From positions 217,104,527 through 217,168,526 of the forward strand of contig CM071568.1 in assembly GCA_036426205.1 (NCBI GenBank): a DNA stretch of 64,000 nt, read 5' to 3'. The notes beneath the pieces are model-generated. The model was not told the origin of the DNA, did no database searches, and saw nothing but the letters and a program-made list of their open reading frames with translations. This document shows, piece after piece, positions 1 through 12,846 of the stretch. Source of the DNA: Ascaphus truei (Eukaryota > Chordata > Amphibia > Anura > Ascaphidae). Both the position numbers and the translations under genes were made by a program. Each line of letters starts with the position of its first letter. The first letter of the stretch is position 1.

Positions 1-140
1 AAGCTCTTCGGGGCGGGGATTTCCTTTCCTATTTTCTGATTTTGCTGCACTTATTGTATTATAATACCCTGTACTGTATTCTTTGTGAAGCGCTGAGTAC
101 ACTTTTGGCGCTATATAAATAAAGACATACAATACAACCG
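1..140 (+). repeat. L2-type SINE/LINE tail
   Basis: The segment starts with a CTCTTCGGGGCGGGGA box and ends with GCGCTGAGTACA and GGCGCTATATAAATAAAGA. These are the hallmarks of the 3' tail shared by L2 LINEs and their SINE passengers in frogs and fish. It is cut by the left edge of the window and lies in the TOP2B intron just before the exon at 207. Confidence 0.7.
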
Positions 141-206
141 TAACCTATTTTATGCACTATCCAGTGATGTTTCATATTTGCTATTTACCCTTTTCTCAAT
201 TTGCAG

Positions 207-332
207 TAAAAACCCCTACAGATACTACTCCAAAACCGAAACGACCGCCAAAGCCAAAGAAGACAGAGCTTTTGGTGAATTCTGATTCTGAATTAGAGTT
301 TGGTGCTCCAAAGAAGCCTATAACGCCCAAAG
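207..332 (+). CDS. TOP2B: TOP2B, antepenultimate coding exon (C-terminal domain)
   Basis: This exon encodes part of the disordered, charged C-terminal domain of DNA topoisomerase II beta, the nuclear ATP-dependent enzyme that passes one DNA duplex through another. The translated stretch carries TPKPKRPPKPKK followed by NSDSELEFGAPKK and TPK, which lines up with the vertebrate TOP2B tail (PKPKRAPKQKK, NSDSDSEFG). The paralogue TOP2A differs here. The exon starts after a ttgcag acceptor and ends at AAAG before gtaaat. Its 126 nt start at the second base of a Val codon and leave one base for the next exon. Lys/Pro-rich and Asp/Ser patches are typical of the nuclear-localising tail. The rest of the gene lies to the left of the window. 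Confidence 0.93.
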
Positions 333-784
333 GTAAATGACGGCTTGGCTTGCTGAGCAAATTTCTTAATGAGTCATATTTACAAAGCAATGCTATGACA
401 TAACACACCTTCCAGCGACGGAATACACATTACGGCTCATTGACTTGAATGGGGCCGTAAGATATCTTCCACATCCATAGTGTCTTGTGGCTTTGCACTG
501 TTTGTTTTATCCAGTCGGTGTGTGTGTGTATAAGATTTAGTGTACACTTTGAGATCATCAGAGCAGTGTATTTAACACTATTGCCCATATAGTTTTGGCA
601 GGGTGCTCCAGAACATCCAGGGACTTGCGCTACTCCCATTGAGAATACAATATGTATGCTGTGGTCTAAATAGTGCACATACTCTTAGAATAAGAATTCA
701 AATAGATTTGAACTTTTACATCACAACATACAGGCTCTCTGCCTCAGCTTAAACATTAGATTATAACGAGACAATTACTTTGAC

Positions 785-965
785 ACATGGAAGTAGCTTG
801 GTAATAAGAGCACTGCTCTTGAAGTGGGTGGGTCAACCTTTCTTATGACCTTTGTCAATTCACCAATATTATTGCAAGCTCTTCGGTGATATGACTCATT
901 ATGCCTGCAAAATTCTATGTATAGCGCCGCGTACACTCGCAGCACTATATAAAAGGAGACATTAT
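785..965 (+). repeat. tRNA-headed SINE with L2-like tail, diverged
   Basis: The order of blocks (GAGCACTGCTCTTGAAGTGGG, a GACCTTTGTCAATTCACC block, AAGCTCTTCGG, CCTGCAAAATTCTATGTA, then CGCCGCGTACACTCGCAGC and ACTATATAAAA) matches the common amphibian tRNA-derived SINE with an L2-like end. It is heavily mutated and the head has lost a clear A/B-box promoter. Confidence 0.6.
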
Positions 966-1884
966 ACTGGCATACAGTGTGAGCACATTTCATCAACAAG
1001 AGGGGGAAAAAAACTTTTCATCGTGACTCTAGAGAATATACCAGGGTTATTTTGGGAAGATGTATATGACAAAAAAAGCTTGAACTGCTGGACCTGAAGC
1101 GAGAACTCTCAAAAACTTGTCTTATAATATCAATTGTTTGCCCAAATAAAAAGGGTATCCCTTAATACTGAAGTACTCATTTACTCTGCACTATTGCAAC
1201 TGGACTAACAAGGCTAATTCTACTTCATTTGTGACAACCACATCAAAAAATATCTTGCATCCGATAGGTTGCATGTACTGTCGCATTTCCAAGTAGTGAA
1301 CAAATTATAGCGATGCGCGGTAAATGTTAATGTCTTAAAACTGCAGGTCAATATGTGCAGCAATACAATCTGCACACCGACAAGTGATTAGCTAAGTTGC
1401 AGATCAATCCGTTCTCCTGTAATCGTTCGCTGTGCTCGGGGTTATTTAATTCAGTTATTGCTGCAAGACAGTACCCACAATGCAAAGTTGTGTGTGGAAT
1501 ATCATGTGACCAGGCAGTTACTAGATACAGAGTGCCAGGTGGAGGAGAACCCCCTTTTTTGTGTTGTGTTTCCCTTATGTCCAATATGTTTTTTATGTAG
1601 CTTTAATAAACTTTTTTACTTGTCCCCCACCCGGTGAGTTGTGAGTGCTTCCAGGCATATCTGGCTGTCCGCCAATCCTCTTTGCTGTTCTTAGTTACTA
1701 GATACAATTGGTGCACTGTTAGGGAGAGGCAGGGCCGCCGAGCGGGGGGTGGGACGGGAGAGGCAGCTGGGGCTGGTGTCCCTTGCCCGCTGGCTGGGGG
1801 GGGCCCGGCTTGCCGGCGCTGCAAATTGGGGGTGTGACTTTGTAAATGGTTTCTATACAAAAATGCATGTTACATTAGAATACA

Positions 1885-2005
1885 TTTAAAATGTCTTTAA
1901 AAATTGATAATAAAAAAAAATACTGCTACAAGTATTTTCTCATAGTACAGAACTGATTTATTTAAAAAAAAAACCACGTAGGATATTACTTTAACTGCCG
2001 TTTTA
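1885..2005 (+). repeat. Decayed fragment of the TTAA-type MITE
   Basis: The block AGTATTTTCTCATAGTACAG, ACTGATTTATT and GTAGGATATTA matches the right end of the intact copy at 30626-31078 in the same orientation. The terminal repeat is mutated beyond clear recognition. Confidence 0.55.
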
Positions 2006-2441
2006 CGACGGTTCACATTTGTTTCTAAGCAGTTAGCCCCTTTTTTGGATGCTGAATGTTTTCTACTCTGAAACCATGCTATTTTAAACGAATACCGCTT
2101 CTTATTACATATTGGTTTATTAATGTATAGGTTAGATACAAAATAGGTTTTGTGGTGATTTAATTTGTAATATTTGTATTTTGTGGTTTCATGCATGTAA
2201 ATAAAAAAATAATAAGCTTAAATGGGAAATATAATAGGGGCCATTAAAACTACAGTGAAAATACAATGTGCCCTTCATGTGATAGCCACCAAGACATGCA
2301 AACAAGTGTATTTGAAGAAGTGCGTCACGAATGCTAAAGAAATGTAAATTGGCTTTAAATCAAAGTGTTTTCCAAAAGATTTAAAACACTCTTAAGCTAT
2401 AATACTTATTTTAACTCTGATTTTTGCATCGGTCTTTCTAG

Positions 2442-2542
2442 TCTCCGCAAAAGGTAGAGGAAAGAAAAGAAAAACATCTGACTCAGAAAATGAAGGTGGA
2501 TACAATCCTGGGAAGAAGCCCACAAAACCTGCATCCAGCAAA
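2442..2542 (+). CDS. TOP2B: TOP2B, penultimate coding exon
   Basis: The 101-nt exon lies between a ctttctag acceptor and a gtaagt donor and continues the phase of the exon ending at 332 (2 nt + 33 codons). It encodes KGRGKKRKTSDSENEGGYNP followed by GKKPTKPASSK, matching the TOP2B motif GRGAKKRKASGSENEGDYNP. The basic KKRK cluster followed by an acidic SDSENE patch fits a nuclear localisation signal next to a CK2-type phosphorylation region. Both roles are inferred from composition. Confidence 0.93.
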
Positions 2543-2820
2543 GTAAGTGCTTCTGTTTTGTAATGGTGCAGTCACATTTACTGATTTTAAAAATGCCATT
2601 TGTAAAAATACAGAATATATATTGTTTTTACATAAGTGTGTATGTATATGTACATATAAACACCACACACATTTTATACATGGCTAGATGCGTGCGTATA
2701 TCATCCTTCCATTTGGAATATATAAAATTTGGGTTTTCCCAGTATTTATTTGGAGTTTAAGTGTGAAATAAAAAAATATATGTTTTCGGGTCTCTAAGGG
2801 GCTTTTTTTTTTTAATATAT

Positions 2821-2822
<2 letters not shown>

Positions 2823-2902
<80 letters not shown>
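2823..2902. repeat. (AC)n microsatellite
   Basis: An uninterrupted AC dinucleotide run of about 40 units sits in the last TOP2B intron, 465 bases before the final acceptor. The long Val/Cys ORF over it is an artefact of the repeat. Confidence 0.98.
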
Positions 2903-2904
<2 letters not shown>

Positions 2905-2934
2905 GTTGCGCATTCTAATTCTGTTTTAAGTCGG

Positions 2935-3330
2935 TGCCTTGATCAAAAACTGTAGAATTGCGGCAGAATTATTTTCTAATTTGGGTACTATACCAGAGCA
3001 AAGCAGTAGCCATTATATGTTCGGTGGTATTTGATGTGTTTGGAATTAGGTTTTGGGAAAAATGTGAAGCAGTGGCCTGTTAAAGCATCTCAGTCTTTGC
3101 TGTATTCAGAAAAGCCTTAAGTCTCTAAGAAACGTGTGTCTGTGTGTGTGTGTATATTACACATACATACATAAACTGTAGAATTGCTGCAGAATTATTT
3201 TCTAATTTGGGTATTATCCCAGATCAAAGCAGTAGCCATTATATGTTCGGTGGTATTTGAAGTGTGTTTGGAATTAGGTTTTGGGTAAAAATGTGAAACA
3301 GTGGTCTGTTAAAGCATTCAGATCAGCCTT
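2935..3330 (+). repeat. Local duplication of about 145 bp
   Basis: Positions about 2945-3090 (CTGTAGAATTGCGGCAGAAT onward to CTGTTAAAGCATC) recur at about 3175-3325 with a handful of substitutions and 1-3 base indels. A GT-rich spacer separates the copies. The second copy runs to within about 40 bases of the 3' splice site of the last TOP2B exon. Confidence 0.9.
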
Positions 3331-3367
3331 ATTGCATATATATTTATATATATATTTATTTCTGCAG

Positions 3368-3553
3368 ATTTCACGTCAGAAATCCAAGAAGGTGGCGACG
3401 CCAGCAGCACCAGCATTAGACCAGGATTCAGATGGAGATATATTCCCAACAGATGTCGGCTCTGAAAGTGCATCGCGGCAGCGGCCAGGGCGGGCCAGGA
3501 AAGAAGTGAAATATTTTGCCGAGTCTGAGGATGATGATTTTGATATGTTTTAA
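3368..3553 (+). CDS. TOP2B: TOP2B, last coding exon and stop
   Basis: The exon follows a tatttctgcag acceptor and encodes 61 residues to a TAA at 3551-3553. Diagnostic blocks are DQDSDGDIFPTD and GRARKEVKYFAESEDDD, ending DFDMF. Vertebrate TOP2B ends with DQDSDVDIFPSDF, RTGRARKEVKYFAES and a run of Asp/Glu. The conserved RKEVKYF and the acidic terminus identify TOP2B rather than TOP2A. The frame is intact, so the locus looks functional in the visible part. Confidence 0.95.
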   Translation: MSRQKSKKVATPAAPALDQDSDGDIFPTDVGSESASRQRPGRARKEVKYFAESEDDDFDMF

Positions 3554-3985
3554 TTATGTGCCCGAAGTGCACGGAAAACTTTTTCCAACGAAGTATCTTG
3601 TGTAGTCCTTCTGTCCCTCCTGTTGCAGACTTTTGTACATTGTCTTATTTTATGTGATGACGTAATTGATGGTTTTTATTATTGTGTAGACATTTTAACA
3701 TTTTGTTGTTACACATGCAGTTTTATGCTCTTTTTTACTCATTGAAATGTCATGTATTCGTCCAATATGGCTTGTAGAAATGTTTTAGACGGCCGTGCCC
3801 AAGCACACATTTTAATTGTCCTGGTTGAAAGAAAAAAAAAAACCACATCAAACCTGCTTTTTAAAATGAAGATGAAACATTAAAAAAAATATATATACAT
3901 TACTTTGTCTGTGTTCTCTTATGCTAATCAAATAATACCTTGAACGGTTTAAAATAAATATATTTTATTCTTTGCCAGGAGACTC
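3554..3985 (+). other. TOP2B: TOP2B 3' UTR with poly(A) signal
   Basis: AT-rich sequence follows the stop. A canonical AATAAA lies at 3953-3958, giving an expected 3' UTR of roughly 420 bases. The cleavage site is inferred at about 3970-3985. Confidence 0.7.
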
Positions 3986-5417
3986 CATGGAAAAAAGGTA
4001 AACAGTATATGAACATAGAAAGCATTGTTAAACAATCTCAATGTACAAACGGAGCCAGTGAAGATACATCACAGACTTGCTAAAATAGCCCCCCCAAAAA
4101 ATCTATTAGTGCTTTAAATGAGACCTATGAACACTTTTAATGTGTTGACTTCTCTACTGTGGTATCACTCAGTCACAGTGATTCAAATAGATTAAAAGAA
4201 AAAAGAAGCAGATATCCTGCCAGTGTCTTGAGGTGAGGGGACATAGGCGAGCCAATCTTAGCCATATGATGCCAGTTAAAGTGAGGGGGGCCCCTGTGTT
4301 GGTTAACATATTCCATAACTCATTTAGGTCAGTCCCTTGTAGCCCAGTGCTGGTTGGCCTAATCTCTATCGAATGTTGTATTAAGATCTTAAGTGCAAGA
4401 GGGAGGGGGGTTCAGGTCATTACTTTGTAATACATTGCAACTCTGCTCCTCCCCCTCTCCCCGTATACACTGAAGGTTAACAATTTATTCATAAACAAGC
4501 TGTTGTGCACAAAACAGATGTATCATTTTCTGGGTACTATATGGTTTGAGGGGGACCTCGTATGTTATACCAACTCATAAGTAGTGAACCACACAAACAC
4601 TTCTCAAATGGATTGTGAACAAGTAAACATAAAAACATTGTAACACTGGAAAGTGCCTTGGAGGCTATCAGTACTGCAGTAATGCATCTGTATATATACT
4701 CATCAGCTGAACTAACATCTCTCGCTTCCCATTTTAAAGTGACATTGACAACTCTACAATTACATTTCTTTTAACTGAACTGGCAGTTACTCTGAGATAC
4801 AAAACAGTCTTCAGATAATGTAGTGACTTTAGTTTCCTCACACAGTTGGGGTAGAAGATGGAATACACAATGCAGTTCAGGGCATGTAAAGAAATATTTC
4901 ATTGTAACTAAATGAAAGTCTTAGTTTCTCATCTGGACATGTACAACAGTCCATTTTGTTACCTTGTTGTCTTGATCATTTTATGTATGCAAGACGGAAA
5001 GGAAAGCACCAAACATCCAGCAGAGAACAGAACCGTAAATATGTATGTACAATGTCCCCCCCCCCCCCCCCCCAACAAAAAGTTTCCCCAAGTCTTGGAG
5101 CAGTCTGCAGATATCATGCAAATCTTTGATGATCAGAAGAGAAAATAGATGCTTTATTTCTTGTTCTGTAAAATGGCTGCTTTAGTGTTTTCAAAATGTC
5201 ATTTTTTTTTCTTCTAGTTTTAAGAGTCCAGCGAAGTTAAGAATGTAAACAGCAAAAGTATATAGGTGTATTATAAATGAGAACCATCTTGCTCTTTTGG
5301 GGGTTTTAATATACTTCTTGAGTTCACAAAGTGAGCAGCGGAATACCGATGATCCTCCTTGCTTGTCATCCCTGTGTGCATACTGTGTTGGGAATGTCTG
5401 AAGTAGAGGGGAATGTT
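3986..5417 (-). other. RARB: Convergent intergenic space and RARB 3' UTR
   Basis: This segment lies between the two convergent genes. On the - strand, AATAAA occurs at 5153-5158 (about 260 bases after the RARB stop) and 4484-4489 (about 930 after it). Either could end the RARB transcript. A 17-base C run lies at about 5056-5072. No coding signal is seen. How far the RARB UTR extends cannot be fixed from sequence alone. Confidence 0.5.
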
Positions 5418-5611
5418 TTATTGCAACTGTGCACATTTGCTGACACTGTCCTTCTCCGAGCTGGGTGAGGTGCTGTGACTGTGCTCTGCTGCATTCTCAT
5501 TTGAACTAGATGACGTGGCCTCGTGCCCCTCTGAATTCTCTAGCATTTCCTGAATGAGCGGTGGCATTGATCCAGGGATTTCCAGCTTCAGTGTGATAAC
5601 ACGTTCTGCAC
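5418..5611 (-). CDS. RARB: RARB, last coding exon (helix 12 and F region)
   Basis: This exon ends retinoic acid receptor beta, the nuclear ligand-activated transcription factor that pairs with RXR on retinoic acid response elements. It starts after an acceptor ending tgtgcag and encodes [18 protein letters not shown] then [13 protein letters not shown] and a Ser/Glu-rich tail to a TAA at 5418-5420. PLIQEMLE is the AF-2 helix 12 that closes over the ligand and binds coactivators. The first 31 residues match human RARB except K-L for K-M. The F-region tail diverges as expected (about 64 residues, human about 65). The phase joins the exon above (AAAG + GT). Confidence 0.96.
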
Positions 5612-7246
5612 CTGCACATAAGAACCACAGAGAAAAAAAAACCGTTGCGTTATGGCTGCACAATTCTTTTTAGATTTTAATAACCTAATCCCATGCACAA
5701 GTGCTTGACCCGATATGGTGAATTTATCCAAAGGTTTATTAAAATGCATTGTTTATTTTTAATAGTTCACATTTAGATAGGAAACGAGGCCTACTTTTCC
5801 TTTTAGATTTTTTTATGTTTTATTTCCCTTTGCCCTGTGATGTCGTAGAAAGAAAAGAAAAGCAACGAAGATTAAACAAATTCTATAATTGCATCAACAA
5901 TGTTAATTTCCAGAAGAAACAGAATACTTTTATTTTAAATGGAATGTGTAAGCAAATGGTGCCGTTTTTGTTTGGTATCTCTATTGTGGCATCAATCAAT
6001 GAAATAGTTAAAAAAAAATATATATATATATGTGGGGTTTTTGTTTTTTAAACATCACCTTACAATCCTTTCACTTGTATGGGGCTTGTAGGTTTTTCTT
6101 ATGGCTTAGTAAATATCTGCTTCTATCTATCAAAAATTCCAGCCAATGTTTATCAAAATCGGAGAAGAATTTTGTCTAATAAACTTTGGGTAAAATGACC
6201 ATGTAGGGAAGGTTTTTTTTTACAAGCTTTCTTCAATATGCCCGACATAAATCACATATTATCCTGATATCACAACTTTAAATGATACATCAAAAATGCA
6301 TTAGCATTGTAGCTATGAATTGCTATGTTTACATTTCTGATTAGTGTCTTAATGACAGTGTCTGACTGACATAGAATTAGACTAGAATTAGTGTCTGACT
6401 GACAGAAATTTAAGAGAATTTTAAATGTAATGCAAACATTGTCATCAACAACCTACTAAATCATCTCTTAACTGCAGGAATCCATGCTATTGGGCTGAGG
6501 CTCCTTTTAGTGACTCCACCTTAATTTTGAAATATTAATATAAAAAGGTAGTAGTAGCCTATGACCCAGGGATTTTCAACTGGCGGCTTGTGGGACTGGT
6601 CCACAATTTTTATCTTGCCTACTCCTGAGCAGGCAGCATTTAAAACCCAAATTAGACCTGATTTCCACCCCCTCAGATTAGCTCACTCATGCAGGTGCAT
6701 TGATTATATGTTTAAGCCTCCAACAGTCTACGTCATACTTAGTGTGAAGCAGAAGAGTAGGCAGACCATCAGCACCACCCACCTCTCTCCAGAACATTCC
6801 TTTACCTCACCAATCCCAGTATCAGCTGTTTAATACCATTCCAATCCCTTCCACCCATGCAAGTGCCAGATCCTTCATGTCAAACATCTCCCCTCCATAC
6901 CATTCATAGATTCCCTCAACCTTCCATTCAAACTCCCTTATCTGGCTTGACCCCAATGATGGAGAATGTCCTGCCCACCCCACATCAGTGACTAATACTG
7001 TCTTGCTCAATTGACTGCCAATACTCAACAACCCCAAAGTGATTGACTATGGGTCTAGCCCTCCTGACTAAAAAAAAAAAATGATGTATTCTAGTTGAAG
7101 AGCCCTGTGAAAATGCATCATCCACACAGTGTAGAAAGGAGTTGACATGGGATTCACCTCCCTAATCAATGCTTACAAAGGTTTGTTGTGGAAATGAGAA
7201 AAGCAACGTCCTTTATGGAGCCCTAAGATTACAAACTTTGACCTAC
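5612..7246 (-). other. RARB: RARB last intron
   Basis: The intron is 1.6 kb with a gtaggt donor and tgtgcag acceptor. It is AT-rich. I see only short simple repeats, an (AT) run near 6018 and a small local duplication of AGTGTCTGACTGACA near 6357-6402. Confidence 0.75.
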
Positions 7247-7405
7247 CTTTTGCGCTAATGCTGCGAAGATCTGTGATCTTCATTAAAATCTTTGGAAACA
7301 TGTGGGGCTTGTTGGGTCTTCTCTTCCTGATGTAAATTTTCAGTGCTTCCAGCAGGGGTTCTTGCAGTTTATCTACTTTAGCTGGTTCCTCAAGATCCTG
7401 ACGAT
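7247..7405 (-). CDS. RARB: RARB, penultimate coding exon (ligand-binding domain)
   Basis: The 159-nt exon has the same length as in human RARB. The acceptor is cttatctag, the donor gtaggt. It encodes [20 protein letters not shown], then [20 protein letters not shown] and [13 protein letters not shown], helices 9 to 11 of the receptor ligand-binding domain, used for RXR heterodimer contact. Differences from the human protein are few (T-A, S-N). Confidence 0.97.
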
Positions 7406-7432
7406 CTAGATAAGTAAACAAAGTGATTCTGA

Positions 7433-8092
7433 AATCATATTTCAAACTCTTAAGACCGATAGTTACATAGTAGATGAGGTTGAAAAAAGACATATGTCGA
7501 TCAAGTTCAACCTATGCTCAATTTAGACTACAAATAATTATCCTATATTTGTATTTACAGTCTTTTGATGCAGAGGAAGGCAAACAAAAAAACCGCAGTG
7601 AAACATCCAAGCCTCCGAGGGGGGAAATTAAATTCTGTCCTGACTCCAAATAATGGCAATCAGATTACTCCCTGGATCAATATCCTTCCCATGTTTACTT
7701 ATTTGGTATATCCCTGTATACATTTCCTTTCTAAAAAGATATCTTTCTGCAATTTATTTTATCTACCACCACAGTCTCCATGGGTAATGAATGTGAATTA
7801 ACTGCCCTTAATGTAAAGAACCCTTTCCTTTCTTGCTTGTGAAATCTCCTTTCCTCCAACCTGAGGGATGACCCTGTGTCGTTTGTACTGCCCTTGGTAT
7901 GAATAGTTCTTTTGAAAGCTGCTTGTATTTTCCCTCAATATATTTGTATATAGTTATCTTGGCTCTTCTCTGCACTTTTTCTAGTTCCATGTCTTTTTTA
8001 TGGAGTGGTGCCCAAAATTGTCCTCCATATTCAAGTGTGGTCTTACTAATACTTTATAGAGTGGCATAATTATGCGTATGTCCCTTCCATCC
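7433..8092 (-). pseudogene. CR1-type LINE, 3' end of ORF2 plus 3' UTR (antisense to +)
   Basis: Read on the - strand, GGQFWAPLHKKDME and LEKVQRRA, then YKYIEGKYKQ and LFIPRA, match the conserved C-terminus of CR1-like LINE reverse transcriptase proteins. After that comes the 3' UTR ending in AACCTCATCTACTATGTAAC. The same 3' UTR recurs in the opposite orientation at 33730-34050. Stops and frameshifts show it is dead. It is the downstream half of the copy that resumes at 8866, split by the foldback insertion at 8107-8851. Confidence 0.75.
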
Positions 8093-8865
8093 ATTCCCCA
8101 TTTAAATGGTGAAGAAAAGGTCAAGCGCAAATAACATGAAATAATATACTGTCCTTCGAGAGTGCGGCTCCCGACACAGGATTCAGACCAAATCCAATCA
8201 GCAATCGAAGAAGAAAACAGGTGCGCAAATCACATCAAGACATGGAAGAGAAGTAAAGATACCAAATAGTGCAATATTGTCAACCCCAACAATGAAATCA
8301 ATGTTGATAGCTCTATAAAATTTTCACTCACGTGTACAACGTGATAGTAAAGCGTTGTGGTTATTAGAAGTTACCAACTTTAGTTTCCAGATAGGTATTC
8401 CAGATCCATAGAAAAGGAAGGGATATCCATATACAAAAAGGAAAAAGCAAAATAGTATAATACTGCTTTTAATATTAAAAACACAAAATATTCCACTTAC
8501 ATAAGTGCCTTTGTGGTGAGCATTCAGACCACCCTGGGTCATATGGACAGACTGGCCAGTCTGAATGCTCACCACAAAGGCACTTATGTAAGTGGAATAC
8601 TTTGTGTTTTTAATATTAAAAGCAGTATTATACTATTTTCCTTTTTTGTATATGGATATCTCTTCCTTTTCTATGGATCTGGAGTACCTATCTGGAAACT
8701 AAAGTTGGTAACTTCTAATAACCACAACGCTTTACTATCACGTTGTACACGTGAGTGAAAATTTTATAGAGCTATCAACATGGATTTCATTGTTGGGGTT
8801 GACAATACTGCACTATTTGGTATCTTTACTTCTCTTCATTGTCCTGGTGTGATTCCCCATTTAAA
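8093..8865 (-). mobile_element. Foldback-shaped retro-insertion with 14-bp target duplication
   Basis: ATTCCCCATTTAAA occurs exactly at 8093-8106 and 8852-8865 and bounds a 745-bp insertion into the CR1 remnant. The insert contains arms of about 290 bp (about 8233-8529 and 8560-8851) that are inverted copies of each other, with a roughly 30-bp loop between. A further 125 bp (8107-8232) are present only on the left. Long target duplications point to target-primed reverse transcription rather than a cut-and-paste transposase. No ORF is meaningful. Confidence 0.8.
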
Positions 8866-9785
8866 GCAAGATAAGATTTTATTTGCCTTTGCAGCTACTG
8901 CATGACATTGGGCACTATTGTTTTCATTTATGACAACTCTGTTGTCTATCCTTTAACCAGTTTTCAAAAAGCCTTTGCAAAATCTAAATATACATCAACT
9001 GCATTACCCTGGTCTACATTCCTACTTACCACCTCAAAGAAACTAATAAGGTTAGTTTGGCATTACCTATCCATACGGACTATTACTAATAATTGTGTTA
9101 TCCATCAGGTATTGCCTGTACTAAAGATTTACAGGTCTGTAATTCCCCGGTTGTAATCTAACTCCCTATTTAAATAAAGACACCACGTCTGTTTTACACC
9201 AATCTTGTGATACTGAGCCTGTGGAAATAGAGTCCTTGAATATTAAATGTAATCTTTGGATTGTTACTGAACTTACTCCTTAAGAAGCCTTGGGTGTATC
9301 GGGGCCAGGTGCATTATTTACTTTAATTTTATCAAGCCGCCTATGCATTTTTTCCCCAGTTAACCAATTGTTTGTCACTATAGAGGTTGTGGCTTCCTCC
9401 TATGGCACTGTTTCAACTGAGTCCTCCCTGGTCAATACAGAGGCAAAGAATTTGTTTAATACCTCTGCTTTTTCCTTATCTCCAATAATGTTCTTGCCCA
9501 TCTCACACTGAAAGGGCCCTATGTTTTATTTTCTCATCTTTTTGTAATTAAGGTGATTAAAGAACTTTTTGCGGTTGATCGTACTTTCTATTGCAATCCT
9601 TTTATGATTTAAAATGTTTGCTAATTTGATTGTCCTTTTGCAACTTTTGTTACATTCGTTACAATTCTGATGTGATGCCTCTGTCCCTTCTGACTTTAAC
9701 ACTCTAAAAGTCTCCCTCTTCTTTTCCATTTCCTCCCCTACCTGTTTATTTAGCTACTGCATGGTCCTGTTAAATATTTTGGCAG
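8866..9785 (-). pseudogene. CR1-type LINE ORF2, upstream part (antisense to +)
   Basis: On the - strand the translated frames contain KRTIKLAN, IAIESTINRKKFFNHLN and KKMRK, then NKFFASV-like, NNAPGPD, LIFKDSISTGSV, SQDWCKTDVVSLFK and GNYRPV blocks. These are the linker and early reverse-transcriptase motifs of CR1/L2-clade LINEs. Several stops interrupt it. The catalytic YADD region is missing, so the copy jumps from early RT to its C-terminus and is internally deleted. Confidence 0.75.
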
Positions 9786-11580
<1,795 letters not shown>

Positions 11581-12846
11581 TCAGTGACCCTAGACCATCC
11601 AATCAACTTTCTTGTTCTAATAATAATGAGTTATTAGAATAGTGTTTCTGGTTTAAAGCAGATTTAGTGCACGCTGTGTGACGCCAACACGATTCCTAGT
11701 CTCACTAATCTGTGAGTGCAGGTAACACCATATTCAGTAGTAATTGATACTTATCATATCTGGAATGGGAGATTTCAATAATTATATAAAGAAAAATTGA
11801 TGAAGCAGAAGTTCAGCAAATCAATATAGGATGATCCATGGTAGAGTTTAAACATAAATAGATAAATAAAGTGATTGTTGCATGTGACAATTTAATTAAA
11901 TATTGTCATTTGTGTTTCAAGTGTGGCTTCATGCCAAGACCATGTCATGTTGGTTCCTATACAGTATGATATTACAATAGGTGTCACTAGTATTAATGCT
12001 CACTTTCAATGACTTCTGACGCTTATGTAGTGTTCCACTTCAATTCAACAAAGTTTTGCTATTATTAATGGAGTAAAAGTCATACGCATATGGCGCTTTT
12101 TTTTTGTATTATAACAAAAAGTTTGGAAACTTTTGCACAAAGTCTCCTTTATCTTCACCTGCTAATTTAAATAGCGGTTATTGTGCTCTCTCTCATTTCT
12201 AAAATAGATAGGTGCTATAAAGTGTCCATAAGGGATTATTTATGAACGTTCAATCGACTGCAAAACGGGTGCACAAAAACATAAGATTTAGCACTGAGAA
12301 AATCCCATACTAACAGTTTGTTTCCTATTTCATCTCTGATAAACTGGTTTGCATGTATATTGCCCCAGTTTTTCAGCCTGGAGACATAATTAGCAGAAAG
12401 TAAGTCTGAACATGCCAGTCATTGAGTGAAAATGCATAAATATTTATAACCTTGAACTCAACGGTTCAGCTCCCAGAAGTAACCTTCATCAGAAATGAGA
12501 AGTGCACATCAAATAACCCCCTTGTATACTGCTCCACCCCCCGAAAAAAAAATCTGCTAGCCAATGAATGTAAACATTAACATTCTTTGTGAAGCTACTA
12601 AACAAAGATCAAATCCATTTGGAAAGGAAAGATATCCATAAAGAAAATCACTGTGGCACAGAAAATTACAAATGTACCATATAATAACCATCAGTTTTGT
12701 TCATAGATAATATAGAGTGGCTTCTGTAGAGTCTTTAATGGTATTATTTAAATATGCGAAGAAGTGCGATCAGTGGTCAAATGAACTGAGTTATCGGAAA
12801 TATAATCATAAAAGTTTACTGGATTTAGGGTCAACATATTTTTGCA

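Larger units (their letters stand above)
333..2441 (+). other. TOP2B intron with repeat debris
   Basis: No coding signal is seen. The intron holds a tRNA/L2-type SINE remnant (785-965), a 14-bp exact direct repeat (1516-1529 and 1693-1706), a GC-rich patch (about 1730-1825) and a decayed copy of a TTAA-type MITE (about 1885-2005). Short ORFs in both strands are chance frames. Confidence 0.8.

Noticed and set aside
2684..2902. Long Val/Cys reading frame on the - strand
   Set aside because: It is the translation of the (AC)n microsatellite.
12468..12502. Hammerhead-like string on the - strand (CTGATGAAGGTTAC...GAACCGTTGAG)
   Set aside because: Stem II does not pair and GAAAC reads GAACC; at most a very old relic.
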